Shown: piece after piece, positions 48,109-56,965 of the stretch
Layout of the letters: the number at the start of each line of letters is the position of its first letter
How positions within the stretch are numbered: position 1 is the first letter of the stretch
Origin: Bacteroides ndongoniae
Lineage (GTDB): Bacteria > Bacteroidota > Bacteroidia > Bacteroidales > Bacteroidaceae
Assembly: GCF_900108345.1 (NCBI RefSeq)
Contig: NZ_FNVV01000014.1
Span: 744,001 to 808,000 of the forward strand
Direction: 5' to 3'
Length of the DNA stretch: 64,000 nt
Translations under genes and position numbers: made by a program
Notes under the pieces: generated by a model
The model's database searches: none
Told to the model about the DNA's origin: nothing
What the model saw: only the letters and a program-made list of their open reading frames with translations

Positions 48109-50694
48109 TTAGAATATCGTCAATATCATAAAACGTATGCCATCTTTCTGTACCCCCGGCATATTGGTATAGGTCAGACGCCGGACATATTCGATATGTA
48201 TCAGCTTGAAGATGTTATATATTCCCACACTTGCTTCGACATAAGGCGTCTTGCCCATCACGTAACTGGTTGGCAATCCGTTGCGCATCGGAAACAGGAA
48301 CAGGTCGGGATTGTTGCTCTTGTACGGATTGTTCTTGTCTGTCAGTGTTCCCCACAAGCCCCGGATGCGGAAACGCTCACGCCACTTCAGGCGCTTGATA
48401 AGCGGAATACGGTTGAAAAGTTTTCCGTTCATGTCATAGCTCAGTGCCAACGACGCATAGCGGTCGTTCAAGAACTCCATATTGTCAATGAGGTTAAATG
48501 ACTCATTATTCTGGGTAATGTACGAAAGATTGGCCATAGGCAGATTCAGCAAGGGGAACGGAACCGTGTTCCATTGTGCGCCGGCACGGGCCGTAACATC
48601 CAGCTTGCCCCACGAGCCAAACCATATACGCTTACGCAAACTGAGTTCTGTCAGGTTGAAGTTGTATTCTCCACCCAGCACTCCCTTAAAGCCGGCCGTA
48701 TGCGACAGTGTGAATACCGGAGCATCGAGCGACACCGGTACACGGCGCTGCTTGGTATTGACAAACGTCTCGCCAGGAGCATAGCGCAACGTAACTCCCA
48801 GTTCGGTGGTAGTCATGTCGTGCACCAGCGTATTCGTGGCATCCCACTGGCCGGCCACCTTGCCATTGTTCTTCCAGTACTGCAACACGCCGGCAGGCTG
48901 ATCGTTGCGGTGGCGTGCCATAGCCATTACGGAGAATCCGCTATTGGTTTCAAGCTCATAAGTCAGCGTAGCATCGCGTATATAGGACATCTGGTCGACA
49001 GTGGTCCACTTCCATCCGACAAACATATTATCCTTATCGGTCATCAGATACTTGTCCATAGGCGACATGACGTCGTAAGTATACTTAAAGGCCAGATAAT
49101 GTTTGGGGAACTCCCACAGCACATATTCGCGCTTGTTGAAAGAATAGGCCGCCTGACCGGAATAAAACCATTTCTTGTCTTTCGTACCATAGGCTCCATA
49201 ACCGCTGAAACTCCAGTGTGGATGCAGGTTTCCGGTAGTCATAGCACTCAGACGGAAACGGGTGCCGTTGACATAGTTACTGGTAATCATTGTATTGATA
49301 GGACCAATATCCACTTTGCTCGGATGCTCTTTGCTACCTGTTTCCACGAAATTCTCGATCAGCGCCTTGGCACCAAAGATGACGTATTTGAAACCTGGTA
49401 TCTGCTCAATCCGGTTCATGAATATGTCCATGTTGCTCTCTTTCTTGGTGAGAGGAACCTGCCGAACCTTGGCCCAATATTCATCACTCTTGGCCAGCAT
49501 ATTGGCTTCCTTGATAACATTTCCTTTCAAACGGAAAAGCCGCGGTTCTATTTCATCGAATTTATAATCCGTATATTTGGTGGTACGTTGCACTTCCAGT
49601 CCCTGAATGCCTTTCACAAAAACCAGTTCCACCGTCATATCATCGTCGGTCAGCACCCAGTTACCGTCGGGCAGCTGCTCATATTCCTGAACGATATCCA
49701 TATTATCCACAAAGTTCACCCCCGTTCGTTTGGGCAGATTCATGGTACAGCGTTTCACTGCATACGTAGAGTCTTTCACCACATACAAATGTCCGGTAAA
49801 GCCAAAGTCTTGCGGATTCTGAGGCACAAAAGTCAGGTGCACACACTCCTGTTTGTCCACCATCAAGGTATCCATCAGATAATATTTGTAGAAAGTAATG
49901 GCTCCCCGACCGATGGGGCTCACAAAACGGCGTTGCAACAGACGGATATCATCATCGTAGATATTAATGTCCGAAAAGACATCATTCAAGATAGTACCCA
50001 GCATATCGCCGGTATTAAAGAACTCTTCGATACCGGTTGAATTCATTCCTTCAATGATGGTCTTCTCGCTTTTCGGACTCTTCCGGTAAATGGTTCGGGA
50101 AGCCGTTTCCTTGATCGAAATGGGAAGAATCATCTTGTTGGTCTTGGGCGAGACTTCTACCTGGTCTTTGAAGAAAGAGAATTTCTTATAGATGCCTTTT
50201 TCCATCTTCTCCGGAGTGACATCGTTGATGGACATCTTCATCTTCTCGTACTTCTGGTACTGGTAATAGTCATTCTCTTCCAGCTTCAAAGCCTTCTTAT
50301 TGGCAATTACTTTTCGCATGAAATCCACGGCAGGATTATTCTTACGCGAATATTTTTCCTTTTTGGGCTTTACTACGACTTCGGACAGCATCACATCAGC
50401 CGGTGCCAATTGTACATTAAGAACCTTGGTATCCGGAGTCAGCTTCACCCGCTTTGTAATATATCCAATAGCTGAAAACATCAGCTCATCCCAGCCCTTA
50501 CGTGTCTCGACTTGATATTCACCCTCGGCATTCGTTATGGCGCCCACTCCTTTTCCCTCGTACTGAACGGTAATATACATCAGAGGCTCATTGGTCAAGG
50601 AATCCGTAACCACACCTTTTATCTGGGCAGAAGCGTCAAAAGATATGAATAGAGACACCAGACAGAAGAATAAAACGGTATATATATGCTTCAT
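48109..50694 (-). CDS. DUF5686 outer-membrane protein with carboxypeptidase-like N-terminal domain
   Basis: ATG 50694 (MKHIYTVLFFCLVSLFISFD) is preferred over the ATG three codons upstream because it starts a clean signal peptide. The 861-residue protein has a carboxypeptidase D regulatory-like domain (about 25-105, IKGVVTDSLTNEPLMYITVQ), a long middle region, and a C-terminal beta-rich barrel of about 400 residues ending in Phe (FMILTIF). This is the DUF5686 architecture, common in Bacteroidetes outer membranes. Function is unknown. A 20-base gap separates it from rarA. Confidence 0.88.
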   Translation of the reverse strand: MKHIYTVLFFCLVSLFISFDASAQIKGVVTDSLTNEPLMYITVQYEGKGVGAITNAEGEYQVETRKGWDELMFSAIGYITKRVKLTPDTKVLNVQLAPADVMLSEVVVKPKKEKYSRKNNPAVDFMRKVIANKKALKLEENDYYQYQKYEKMKMSINDVTPEKMEKGIYKKFSFFKDQVEVSPKTNKMILPISIKETASRTIYRKSPKSEKTIIEGMNSTGIEEFFNTGDMLGTILNDVFSDINIYDDDIRLLQRRFVSPIGRGAITFYKYYLMDTLMVDKQECVHLTFVPQNPQDFGFTGHLYVVKDSTYAVKRCTMNLPKRTGVNFVDNMDIVQEYEQLPDGNWVLTDDDMTVELVFVKGIQGLEVQRTTKYTDYKFDEIEPRLFRLKGNVIKEANMLAKSDEYWAKVRQVPLTKKESNMDIFMNRIEQIPGFKYVIFGAKALIENFVETGSKEHPSKVDIGPINTMITSNYVNGTRFRLSAMTTGNLHPHWSFSGYGAYGTKDKKWFYSGQAAYSFNKREYVLWEFPKHYLAFKYTYDVMSPMDKYLMTDKDNMFVGWKWTTVDQMSYIRDATLTYELETNSGFSVMAMARHRNDQPAGVLQYWKNNGKVAGQWDATNTLVHDMTTTELGVTLRYAPGETFVNTKQRRVPVSLDAPVFTLSHTAGFKGVLGGEYNFNLTELSLRKRIWFGSWGKLDVTARAGAQWNTVPFPLLNLPMANLSYITQNNESFNLIDNMEFLNDRYASLALSYDMNGKLFNRIPLIKRLKWRERFRIRGLWGTLTDKNNPYKSNNPDLFLFPMRNGLPTSYVMGKTPYVEASVGIYNIFKLIHIEYVRRLTYTNMPGVQKDGIRFMILTIF

Positions 50695-50795
50695 ACATTC
50701 CATAATCAGACCGCAAAGTTACGAAATTACCGCCAAACCCAAAACATTTATAATCCTAAAGAAACAAGACGAATGTTTATCTATATAAAAACGAC

Positions 50796-50831
50796 GGAGC
50801 GACAACTGTTTCGAAATCCAGTTGCCGCTCC
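50796..50831 (-). terminator. Rho-independent terminator after nqrF
   Basis: GGAGCGACAACTG (50796-50808) pairs with CAGTTGCCGCTCC (50819-50831), with one mismatch and a 10-base loop. GTCGTTTTTATA follows on the minus strand. It marks the 3' end of the nqr operon. Confidence 0.85.
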
Positions 50832-50858
50832 GCATTTATCCAGTTTCAGGCAGGTTAA

Positions 50859-52127
50859 TTATCCGCCGAAGTTATCGTACATAATGCTGGATGACTCAAC
50901 ACCCAGACCGTCAAGCATGTTGACCACAGCCTTCGACATCGGGCCAGGACCACACATGTAGTATTCAATATCTTCGGGAGCCTCGTGATTCTTCAGATAT
51001 GTGTCGTACATAACCGTATGAACGAAGCCCGGAGTATACTTCACGCCTGCAGCATCGGCAGCAGGATCGGGACGGTCGAGTGCCAGATGGAAGTGGAAGT
51101 TGGGGAATTCTTTTTCCAGTCCGAGGAAGTCGTCCAGGTAGAATACTTCGTTCAAGGCACGTGCACCGTAGAAGTAGTGCATTTCGCGGTCGCGAGTATT
51201 CAGTGTCTTGGTCATGTGCATGATTTGTGCACGCAACGGAGCCATACCGGCACCACCACCTACCCAGATCATCTCCTTCTTCGAATCGAAGTGCGGATGG
51301 AAGTCTCCGTAAGGACCACTCATCGTCACCTTGTCACCCGGTTTCAGGGTAAAGATGTAAGAAGAAGCGATACCCGGATTAACATCCATAAAGCCACTGC
51401 GGTCGGGCTTGAACGGAGGAGTAGCGATACGTACTGTCAGCATGAACACATCACCCTCGGCCGGATAGTTGGCCATAGAGTAAGCACGTACGGTAGGCTC
51501 AGGGTTGACACACTTCAACGGGAAGAGGCCAAACTTCTGCCATGCCGGCAAATACTCGTCGCCGATAAGGCCTTTATCGATATCCTTGTCATAATCCATC
51601 GTGAATGCAGGAATCTTAATCTGTGCATACGAACCCGGCAGGAAGTCCATATGGGCACCAGCAGGAAGCTGAACCTTGAACTCCTTGATAAAGGTAGCCA
51701 CGTTCTTGTTGGAGATAACGGTACACTCGTACTCTTTCACTCCCAATACACTTTCGGGCACCTTGATTGACATGTCACCCTTCACCTTGACCTGACAACC
51801 CAGACGCCAGTGGTCTTTCTGTTGTTTACGGCTGAAGTGAGGAACTTCAGAAGGCAGAATTTCACCGCCACCTTCTACAACCTGACATTTACATTGTCCG
51901 CACGATCCTTTTCCACCACAGGCAGAAGAAAGATACACACCATTAACAGCCAAGGTATTCAGCAAAGTACCGCCAGATGCAACATCCAGCACTTTGTCGC
52001 CGTTCATGGTAAGTTTCACGTTTCCTGAAGGCACCAGGAAGTTCTTGGCAACCAGCAGAATTATCACAAGCAACAGAACAACCACCAGGAATACTCCAAT
52101 GCTTGCTAATATCATATTCATATCCAT
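50859..52127 (-). CDS. nqrF: Na+-translocating NADH:quinone reductase subunit F
   Basis: This 422-residue subunit has one N-terminal TM (about 6-27), a 2Fe-2S ferredoxin domain with Cys70, Cys76, Cys79 and Cys111 (SSACGGKGSCGQCKC), an FAD domain (RAYSMANYP) and an NADH domain (MIWVGGGAGMAPLRAQI). It accepts electrons from NADH and starts transfer through the sodium pump. The ATG at 52127 has AAGGAATAAGACA just upstream. It is the last gene of the operon before a strong terminator. Confidence 0.97.
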   Translation of the reverse strand: MDMNMILASIGVFLVVVLLLVIILLVAKNFLVPSGNVKLTMNGDKVLDVASGGTLLNTLAVNGVYLSSACGGKGSCGQCKCQVVEGGGEILPSEVPHFSRKQQKDHWRLGCQVKVKGDMSIKVPESVLGVKEYECTVISNKNVATFIKEFKVQLPAGAHMDFLPGSYAQIKIPAFTMDYDKDIDKGLIGDEYLPAWQKFGLFPLKCVNPEPTVRAYSMANYPAEGDVFMLTVRIATPPFKPDRSGFMDVNPGIASSYIFTLKPGDKVTMSGPYGDFHPHFDSKKEMIWVGGGAGMAPLRAQIMHMTKTLNTRDREMHYFYGARALNEVFYLDDFLGLEKEFPNFHFHLALDRPDPAADAAGVKYTPGFVHTVMYDTYLKNHEAPEDIEYYMCGPGPMSKAVVNMLDGLGVESSSIMYDNFGG

Positions 52128-52146
52128 TGTCTTATTCCTTTCTTTA

Positions 52147-52773
52147 TTAGATGTTCAAACCAGAGAAACACATAAATGCCATTGCCATGAGGCCTACTGT
52201 GATAAACGTAATACCCAGACCTTTCAGCGGGGCAGGAACGTCCGAATAAGCCATCTTTTCGCGAATGGCAGCCAGACCTACGATAGCCAGCAACCAGCCC
52301 AGACCCGAACCAAGAGCGTAAGAGATAGAATCCCAAACGTCACCGATGTACTTCGGATCGCTTTCGCCCAGCGTAATACGCTGCTGCATGAACAGAGAGG
52401 CACCCATGATGGCACAGTTAACGGCAATCAGCGGCAGGAAGATACCCAACGAGGCATACAATGAAGGGCTGAAACGCTCTACAATCATTTCTACCAGCTG
52501 TACGATAGCTGCAATCACGGCAATGAAAAGAATAAAACTAAGGAAGCTCAAATCCACACCCTCGATGAGAGCGTTCGGACCCAGCACTTTAGTCTGCAAC
52601 AGATAGTTGACCGGCAGCGTAACCACCAACACGAAGGTTACCGCAATTCCCAGTCCGACGGCAGTCTTCACATTCTTCGATACGGCCAGATAGGAGCACA
52701 TACCCAGGAAGAATGCGAATATCATGTTGTCCACGAAAATGGAGCGGACGAATAAACTTAATAAATGTTCCAT
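52147..52773 (-). CDS. nqrE: Na+-translocating NADH:quinone reductase subunit E
   Basis: The 208-residue protein has six TM helices. Cysteines in MCSYLAVSK and [10 protein letters not shown] match the conserved positions that, with NqrD, hold the intramembrane iron centre. Size and order follow the family. It lies 19 bases upstream of nqrF. A repeat element separates it from nqrD. Confidence 0.97.
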   Translation of the reverse strand: MEHLLSLFVRSIFVDNMIFAFFLGMCSYLAVSKNVKTAVGLGIAVTFVLVVTLPVNYLLQTKVLGPNALIEGVDLSFLSFILFIAVIAAIVQLVEMIVERFSPSLYASLGIFLPLIAVNCAIMGASLFMQQRITLGESDPKYIGDVWDSISYALGSGLGWLLAIVGLAAIREKMAYSDVPAPLKGLGITFITVGLMAMAFMCFSGLNI

Positions 52774-52785
52774 AATTTATCTTGA

Positions 52786-52862
52786 ATTGAGAATTCAGAA
52801 TTAAGTATTAAGAATTTCCCATAACGGATTCTTCATTTTTCATTCTTCATTCTTCATTATAT
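52786..52862. repeat. GAAGAAT-type element between nqrD and nqrE (family A, copy 4)
   Basis: The gap carries GAATTGAGAATTCAGAATTA words, a TTTCCCATAACGGATTCTTC centre and ATTCTTCATTCTTCAT repeats. The layout (GAATT, CCAT-GG core, ATTCTTC) is that of copies 1-3. Its position inside the nqr operon shows the element is tolerated within polycistronic mRNAs. Confidence 0.7.
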
Positions 52863-52863
52863 A

Positions 52864-53499
52864 TTATTTATCTTGCAACTCTTTATGACGCGAACGCTGG
52901 TACCAGATAATGCAGGCAAGGATGATCAGTGCCATAGGCGGCATCAGCATCAAACCGTTGTTCACGTAACCGATCTTCTGAAGGGGTTCGTAATTCAGGA
53001 TATTGAATCCGAACAGCGTACCCGATCCGAGCAGCTCGCGGAAGAAAGCTACAATCACAAGAATCTTGGCATATCCCAAACCGTTTCCGATACCGTCGAG
53101 GAAAGATTCCCACGGACCGTTTTGCATGGCAAATGCTTCCAAACGTCCCATCAGGATACAGTTGGTAATAATCAGACCTACATATACCGAAAGCTGAACG
53201 CTGACGTCATAAGCAAACGCTTTCAGGATCTCGCTCACAATGGTCACCAACGCAGCTACGACAACCAACTGGACAATGATACGAATGCGGTTGGGGATCG
53301 TCTTACGTATCAGTGAAATCACTACATTTGAAAAAGCGGTAATGACGGTTACGGAAAGACCCATCACGATGGCCGGTTCCAGCTTGGCAGTTACAGCCAA
53401 TGCGGAACAGATACCCAATACCTGCACGGTGACAGGATTGTTCATTCCGATCGGAGTTGAGAATACTTCTTTATTCTTCTTCGAAAACAACTGTCCCAT
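52864..53499 (-). CDS. nqrD: Na+-translocating NADH:quinone reductase subunit D
   Basis: ATG 53499 is chosen because GAGGAGG lies 10 bases upstream, one of the few strong Shine-Dalgarno sequences in the window; an earlier in-frame codon at 53517 lies inside nqrC. The 211-residue protein has six TM helices and the NCILMGR cysteine that pairs with NqrE. It is 4 bases from the nqrC stop, so coupling is likely. Confidence 0.97.
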   Translation of the reverse strand: MGQLFSKKNKEVFSTPIGMNNPVTVQVLGICSALAVTAKLEPAIVMGLSVTVITAFSNVVISLIRKTIPNRIRIIVQLVVVAALVTIVSEILKAFAYDVSVQLSVYVGLIITNCILMGRLEAFAMQNGPWESFLDGIGNGLGYAKILVIVAFFRELLGSGTLFGFNILNYEPLQKIGYVNNGLMLMPPMALIILACIIWYQRSRHKELQDK

Positions 53500-53503
53500 A
53501 TTC

Positions 53504-54193
53504 TTATTCCTCCTCATTATTATTGGTTAAAAAACTCTTGTAACTGCTCAGACAATTCTTCAGCATGGCGTCAACACCAACCGAGGTAATGGTACCTCCC
53601 GAAATTCCGTCCACCTGATATTCCGGTTTTTCTACCTTACCGTTCTTTACAACGCCCAAGGCTATCTCGCCGTTTTCCAGCGTTTTCTTTCCCGGGAATT
53701 CGCCCTGGAAGTGTGCACCGGCAATTTCGGCACCCAGACCCGGAGTTTCGCTGGCATGCGAGAAGTATACACCGTATACGGTATCCTTATCGCCGTTCAA
53801 AGCCACATATCCCCAGATGGCGCCCCACAAACCGGCACCGTAAACGGGGAATACATACTTGGTTTCACCATCAACCTCGGCTACAAACACGTGCAGGCGG
53901 TTGTTTTCTTTAGCTTCTTTCTCGAAAGCAGTCACAAACTTGCCGGTGTATTCGGTCAGCGAACCGTCTTCGTTCACCAGCATGTCGCTCTTTACATATT
54001 TATTATATTCGGCTTCGGCATCCTTCACCTCCTTCACGTTGAGGGCAGCAAGAATCTGCTTCTTCGTATCGAGCTCTACATTCTTGTTCTGAGTCTCTTT
54101 CAGCGAAGAACTTACGAATGCCAGCAGGAATGCAACGATAATCACCATTACCGAAGCATAAATGATAGTATAACTATTGCTATTGGTATTCAT
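53504..54193 (-). CDS. nqrC: Na+-translocating NADH:quinone reductase subunit C
   Basis: This 229-residue subunit has an N-terminal TM (about 9-29) and a periplasmic FMN-binding domain. Thr201 in [10 protein letters not shown] is the expected covalent FMN attachment site (family motif DGxSGAT; here G replaces A before Thr). It passes electrons between the NqrD/E iron centre and NqrB. It lies 15 bases downstream of nqrB. Confidence 0.97.
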   Translation of the reverse strand: MNTNSNSYTIIYASVMVIIVAFLLAFVSSSLKETQNKNVELDTKKQILAALNVKEVKDAEAEYNKYVKSDMLVNEDGSLTEYTGKFVTAFEKEAKENNRLHVFVAEVDGETKYVFPVYGAGLWGAIWGYVALNGDKDTVYGVYFSHASETPGLGAEIAGAHFQGEFPGKKTLENGEIALGVVKNGKVEKPEYQVDGISGGTITSVGVDAMLKNCLSSYKSFLTNNNEEE

Positions 54194-54208
54194 TTTCTTT
54201 CGGTATTT

Positions 54209-55378
54209 TTAGCGGTTAGACTTAGTTGCACGTTTGGCACGGTTGTTGATGTTGCTCTGCACTACACAGTAGTCGATCAGCGGAGCAAAGATGTTCATCA
54301 GCAGGATGGCCAGCATCATACCTTCGGGATAACCGGGGTTGAGCACACGGATAATGATAGCCATTGCACCGATCAGGAATCCGAAAATGTATTTTCCGGT
54401 CTCGGTACGTGCTGAAGTAACAGGGTCGGTAGCCATAAACACGGCACCGAAACAGAAACCACCGAGCACGAGGTGTTCGTACCAGGGCATCTGTGCCATC
54501 GGGGTGTCAGGACCAACGGTATTGAATACCCATGCCATAAACGCACCACCTACGAATACGGAGAACATAGTCTTCCAGCTGGCAATGCCGGTCCACAGCA
54601 ACAGGATGGCACCCAAAGCAATGGCAATGACACTGGTCTCACCGATAGAACCGGGGATAAGACCGGTCACCATGTCCCACGAGAATTCGGGATAAGCACC
54701 AGTCGTAGAAGCCACACCCAGCGGAGTAGCCACTGTCAGACCGTCGACCTGCTGTCCAAGGCCACAGATAGAATCGCCTGAAACCCAAACAGCATCACCC
54801 GACATCTTGGTAGGATAAGCAAAGAAAAGGAATGCACGGGTGATCAAGGCTACGTTGAACACGTTCATACCTGTACCACCAAACACTTCTTTGGCAAAAA
54901 TAACGGAGAATGCAGTAGCAATGGCCAGAATCCACAACGGACAGTCAACCGGCACAATCATCGGAATCAGGATACCCGATACCAGGAAACCTTCCTGAAT
55001 CTCTTCCTTCTTCCATTGGGCAACAACGAACTCAATGCCCAGACCTACTACATACGAAACAATGATTTTCGGCAATACGGCCAGGAAGCCATAGCCAAAC
55101 ATCTCAATAAAACTACCGGTTGCGCCAGTAGCATGGAAGTGCTGATAACCCACATTGTACATACCGAACAGAAGTGCCGGTATCAGCGCAATGACTACCA
55201 TAGACATGATACGTTTGCTGTCGATGGAGTCATGAATATGCGTTCCCGATTTCGAAGTGGTGTTAGGCACGAACAGGAATGTTTCGAAACCATCGAACAC
55301 CGAACGAAATGCGTGGAATTTGCCGCCCTCTTCAAAGTTAGGCTTTATCTTGTCGAGATAATTTCTTAACGCTTTCAT
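54209..55378 (-). CDS. nqrB: Na+-translocating NADH:quinone reductase subunit B
   Basis: The 389-residue membrane subunit has about ten TM helices, with Thr218 in DGLTVATPLG as the expected FMN-linked threonine. FAKEVFGGTGMNVFNVALIT is the typical central signature. It also holds riboflavin in characterised enzymes and is thought to form the sodium path. It lies 39 bases downstream of nqrA. Confidence 0.97.
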   Translation of the reverse strand: MKALRNYLDKIKPNFEEGGKFHAFRSVFDGFETFLFVPNTTSKSGTHIHDSIDSKRIMSMVVIALIPALLFGMYNVGYQHFHATGATGSFIEMFGYGFLAVLPKIIVSYVVGLGIEFVVAQWKKEEIQEGFLVSGILIPMIVPVDCPLWILAIATAFSVIFAKEVFGGTGMNVFNVALITRAFLFFAYPTKMSGDAVWVSGDSICGLGQQVDGLTVATPLGVASTTGAYPEFSWDMVTGLIPGSIGETSVIAIALGAILLLWTGIASWKTMFSVFVGGAFMAWVFNTVGPDTPMAQMPWYEHLVLGGFCFGAVFMATDPVTSARTETGKYIFGFLIGAMAIIIRVLNPGYPEGMMLAILLMNIFAPLIDYCVVQSNINNRAKRATKSNR

Positions 55379-55417
55379 TAATATTCTGCTATTTTATAAA
55401 TGTTTCTGATTCGTGAA

Positions 55418-56767
55418 TTACGCCATTTCGGCACGGAGCATGTCAAGACCCGCACGCACGATGCGCTGAACTTCGACCTTGGACGAACATACAAATTCGC
55501 AAAGGGCAAAATCTTCGGGAGCCACTTCGTAAATACCCAAAGCCTCCATGCGGTCAATGTCACCGGCAATGATGGCTTTCACCAGGTATTCCGGATAAAT
55601 GTCCATCGGGAACACGCGGTCGTATTCGTTCGACATGATCATGTGACGTTCGCCTCCCTTCACACGGGCGTCAATCACATATTCTTTCTTACCCATCAGC
55701 CAGCTGAAGTAAGAGTGGCTTACGCTGAACTGATTGAAACGCGGCATAATCCATCCGAGCATTTCGTGTGTTTCGTCGCCTTCGGGGATAACGGTGAGCT
55801 GGCTGTCAAAAGCGCCCAGATAACCGTTCGGAGACACTTTCTTTCCGGTCAGCACGTTACCGCTGATATAACGCAGGTCCTTGTCGGTAGTGACATTTCC
55901 CTTGAACACGTTGGTCAGCAGCGCACCGACTTTCAGCTTGCAATAAGCAGGTTTCAGAACTTCGCTTCCTGTTACGGCCACCGTGCGGGTCAGGTCTACC
56001 CGACCTGTATTCATCAGACGGCCGATGAAGATAACAGCTTCGGCACCAATCGTCCATACTGTTTCACCTTTCACAATCGGCGAAATGTGGTTGATCTGCA
56101 CACCTACATTACCGGCAGGATGCGGACCGTCGAAAGCCGTGATGGTTACATTCTTTGCACCTGTCAGAGCTGCACTCTTCTGCTTCACGCTGATGCTCAG
56201 GTAAGTCTTGGCCATCTTAGCCAAAGCGTCGAGTCCTGTCTGGAAGTTCTTCTCCTCGCCTTTCAGGGCAAACTCGAAATTGGGAGCCAGCGGATTGCTG
56301 TCGAATGCCGATACAAAGATTGCTTTCGGAGCAACTGTCGGATCGGCGATCACATCGTAAGGACGCTGACGGATGAAAGCAAACATACCGGCTTTCAAGA
56401 GAGCAGCTTTTACCTCCTCTGCGTTCATCTTCGACGGATCCATCTTGCCGAACTCCTCGTAATCCTGTTCAGTAGCAGCTTCTACTACGATGTTCAACAC
56501 CTTACGGCGTGCACCGCGCTCCACGCTTGTCACTACGCCACTCACGGGCGAAACAAAATTTAATTCGGGATGATTCTTGTCAATAAACAAGGGTCCTCCG
56601 GCCATCACATATTCCTGTTCTTTGACCACCACTTTCGGAGTGATACCGGTAAAATCATCGGGAACCAATGAATAGAATCCCGGCTCTTTTACGGTAACAA
56701 GCTCTTCCGCGGCTTTGCCTTTCAGGTTGATGTCAAGGCCTTTGCGTAACTTAATTACATTTGCCAT
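55418..56767 (-). CDS. nqrA: Na+-translocating NADH:quinone reductase subunit A
   Basis: The 449-residue cytoplasmic subunit starts MANVIKLRKGLDINLKGKAA, a hallmark of NqrA, and carries a barrel-sandwich region near 30-90 (GGPLFIDKNHPELNFVSPVS) that interacts with quinone and the pump core. It is the first gene of nqrABCDEF; a TACTTTTG promoter element precedes it. The complex exports Na+ while oxidising NADH and is the main NADH dehydrogenase in these bacteria. Confidence 0.97.
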   Translation of the reverse strand: MANVIKLRKGLDINLKGKAAEELVTVKEPGFYSLVPDDFTGITPKVVVKEQEYVMAGGPLFIDKNHPELNFVSPVSGVVTSVERGARRKVLNIVVEAATEQDYEEFGKMDPSKMNAEEVKAALLKAGMFAFIRQRPYDVIADPTVAPKAIFVSAFDSNPLAPNFEFALKGEEKNFQTGLDALAKMAKTYLSISVKQKSAALTGAKNVTITAFDGPHPAGNVGVQINHISPIVKGETVWTIGAEAVIFIGRLMNTGRVDLTRTVAVTGSEVLKPAYCKLKVGALLTNVFKGNVTTDKDLRYISGNVLTGKKVSPNGYLGAFDSQLTVIPEGDETHEMLGWIMPRFNQFSVSHSYFSWLMGKKEYVIDARVKGGERHMIMSNEYDRVFPMDIYPEYLVKAIIAGDIDRMEALGIYEVAPEDFALCEFVCSSKVEVQRIVRAGLDMLRAEMA

Positions 56768-56804
56768 GCGTTTATCTAAAATAATGGTTTCATTAAATTT
56801 GCGG

Positions 56805-56812
56805 CAAAAGTA
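56805..56812 (-). promoter_or_regulatory. Promoter element TACTTTTG upstream of nqrA
   Basis: On the minus strand GTTACTTTTGCCGC contains TAnnTTTG, 38 bases before the nqrA ATG. The same word occurs before the gene at 25934-26176. Confidence 0.6.
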
Positions 56813-56965
56813 ACAAAAAAGAATGTGAATAAAGAGTAAAAGTTAAAGGAATTAAAGAGAAATTTCCGTAATACATTCCGTTAACGAGCACGAAGTTACT
56901 GTTTCACGTACAAAACAAGGGCTGGACACGCCTGCCACCCCTTGTCTGCGTGCCCCACACGACTA

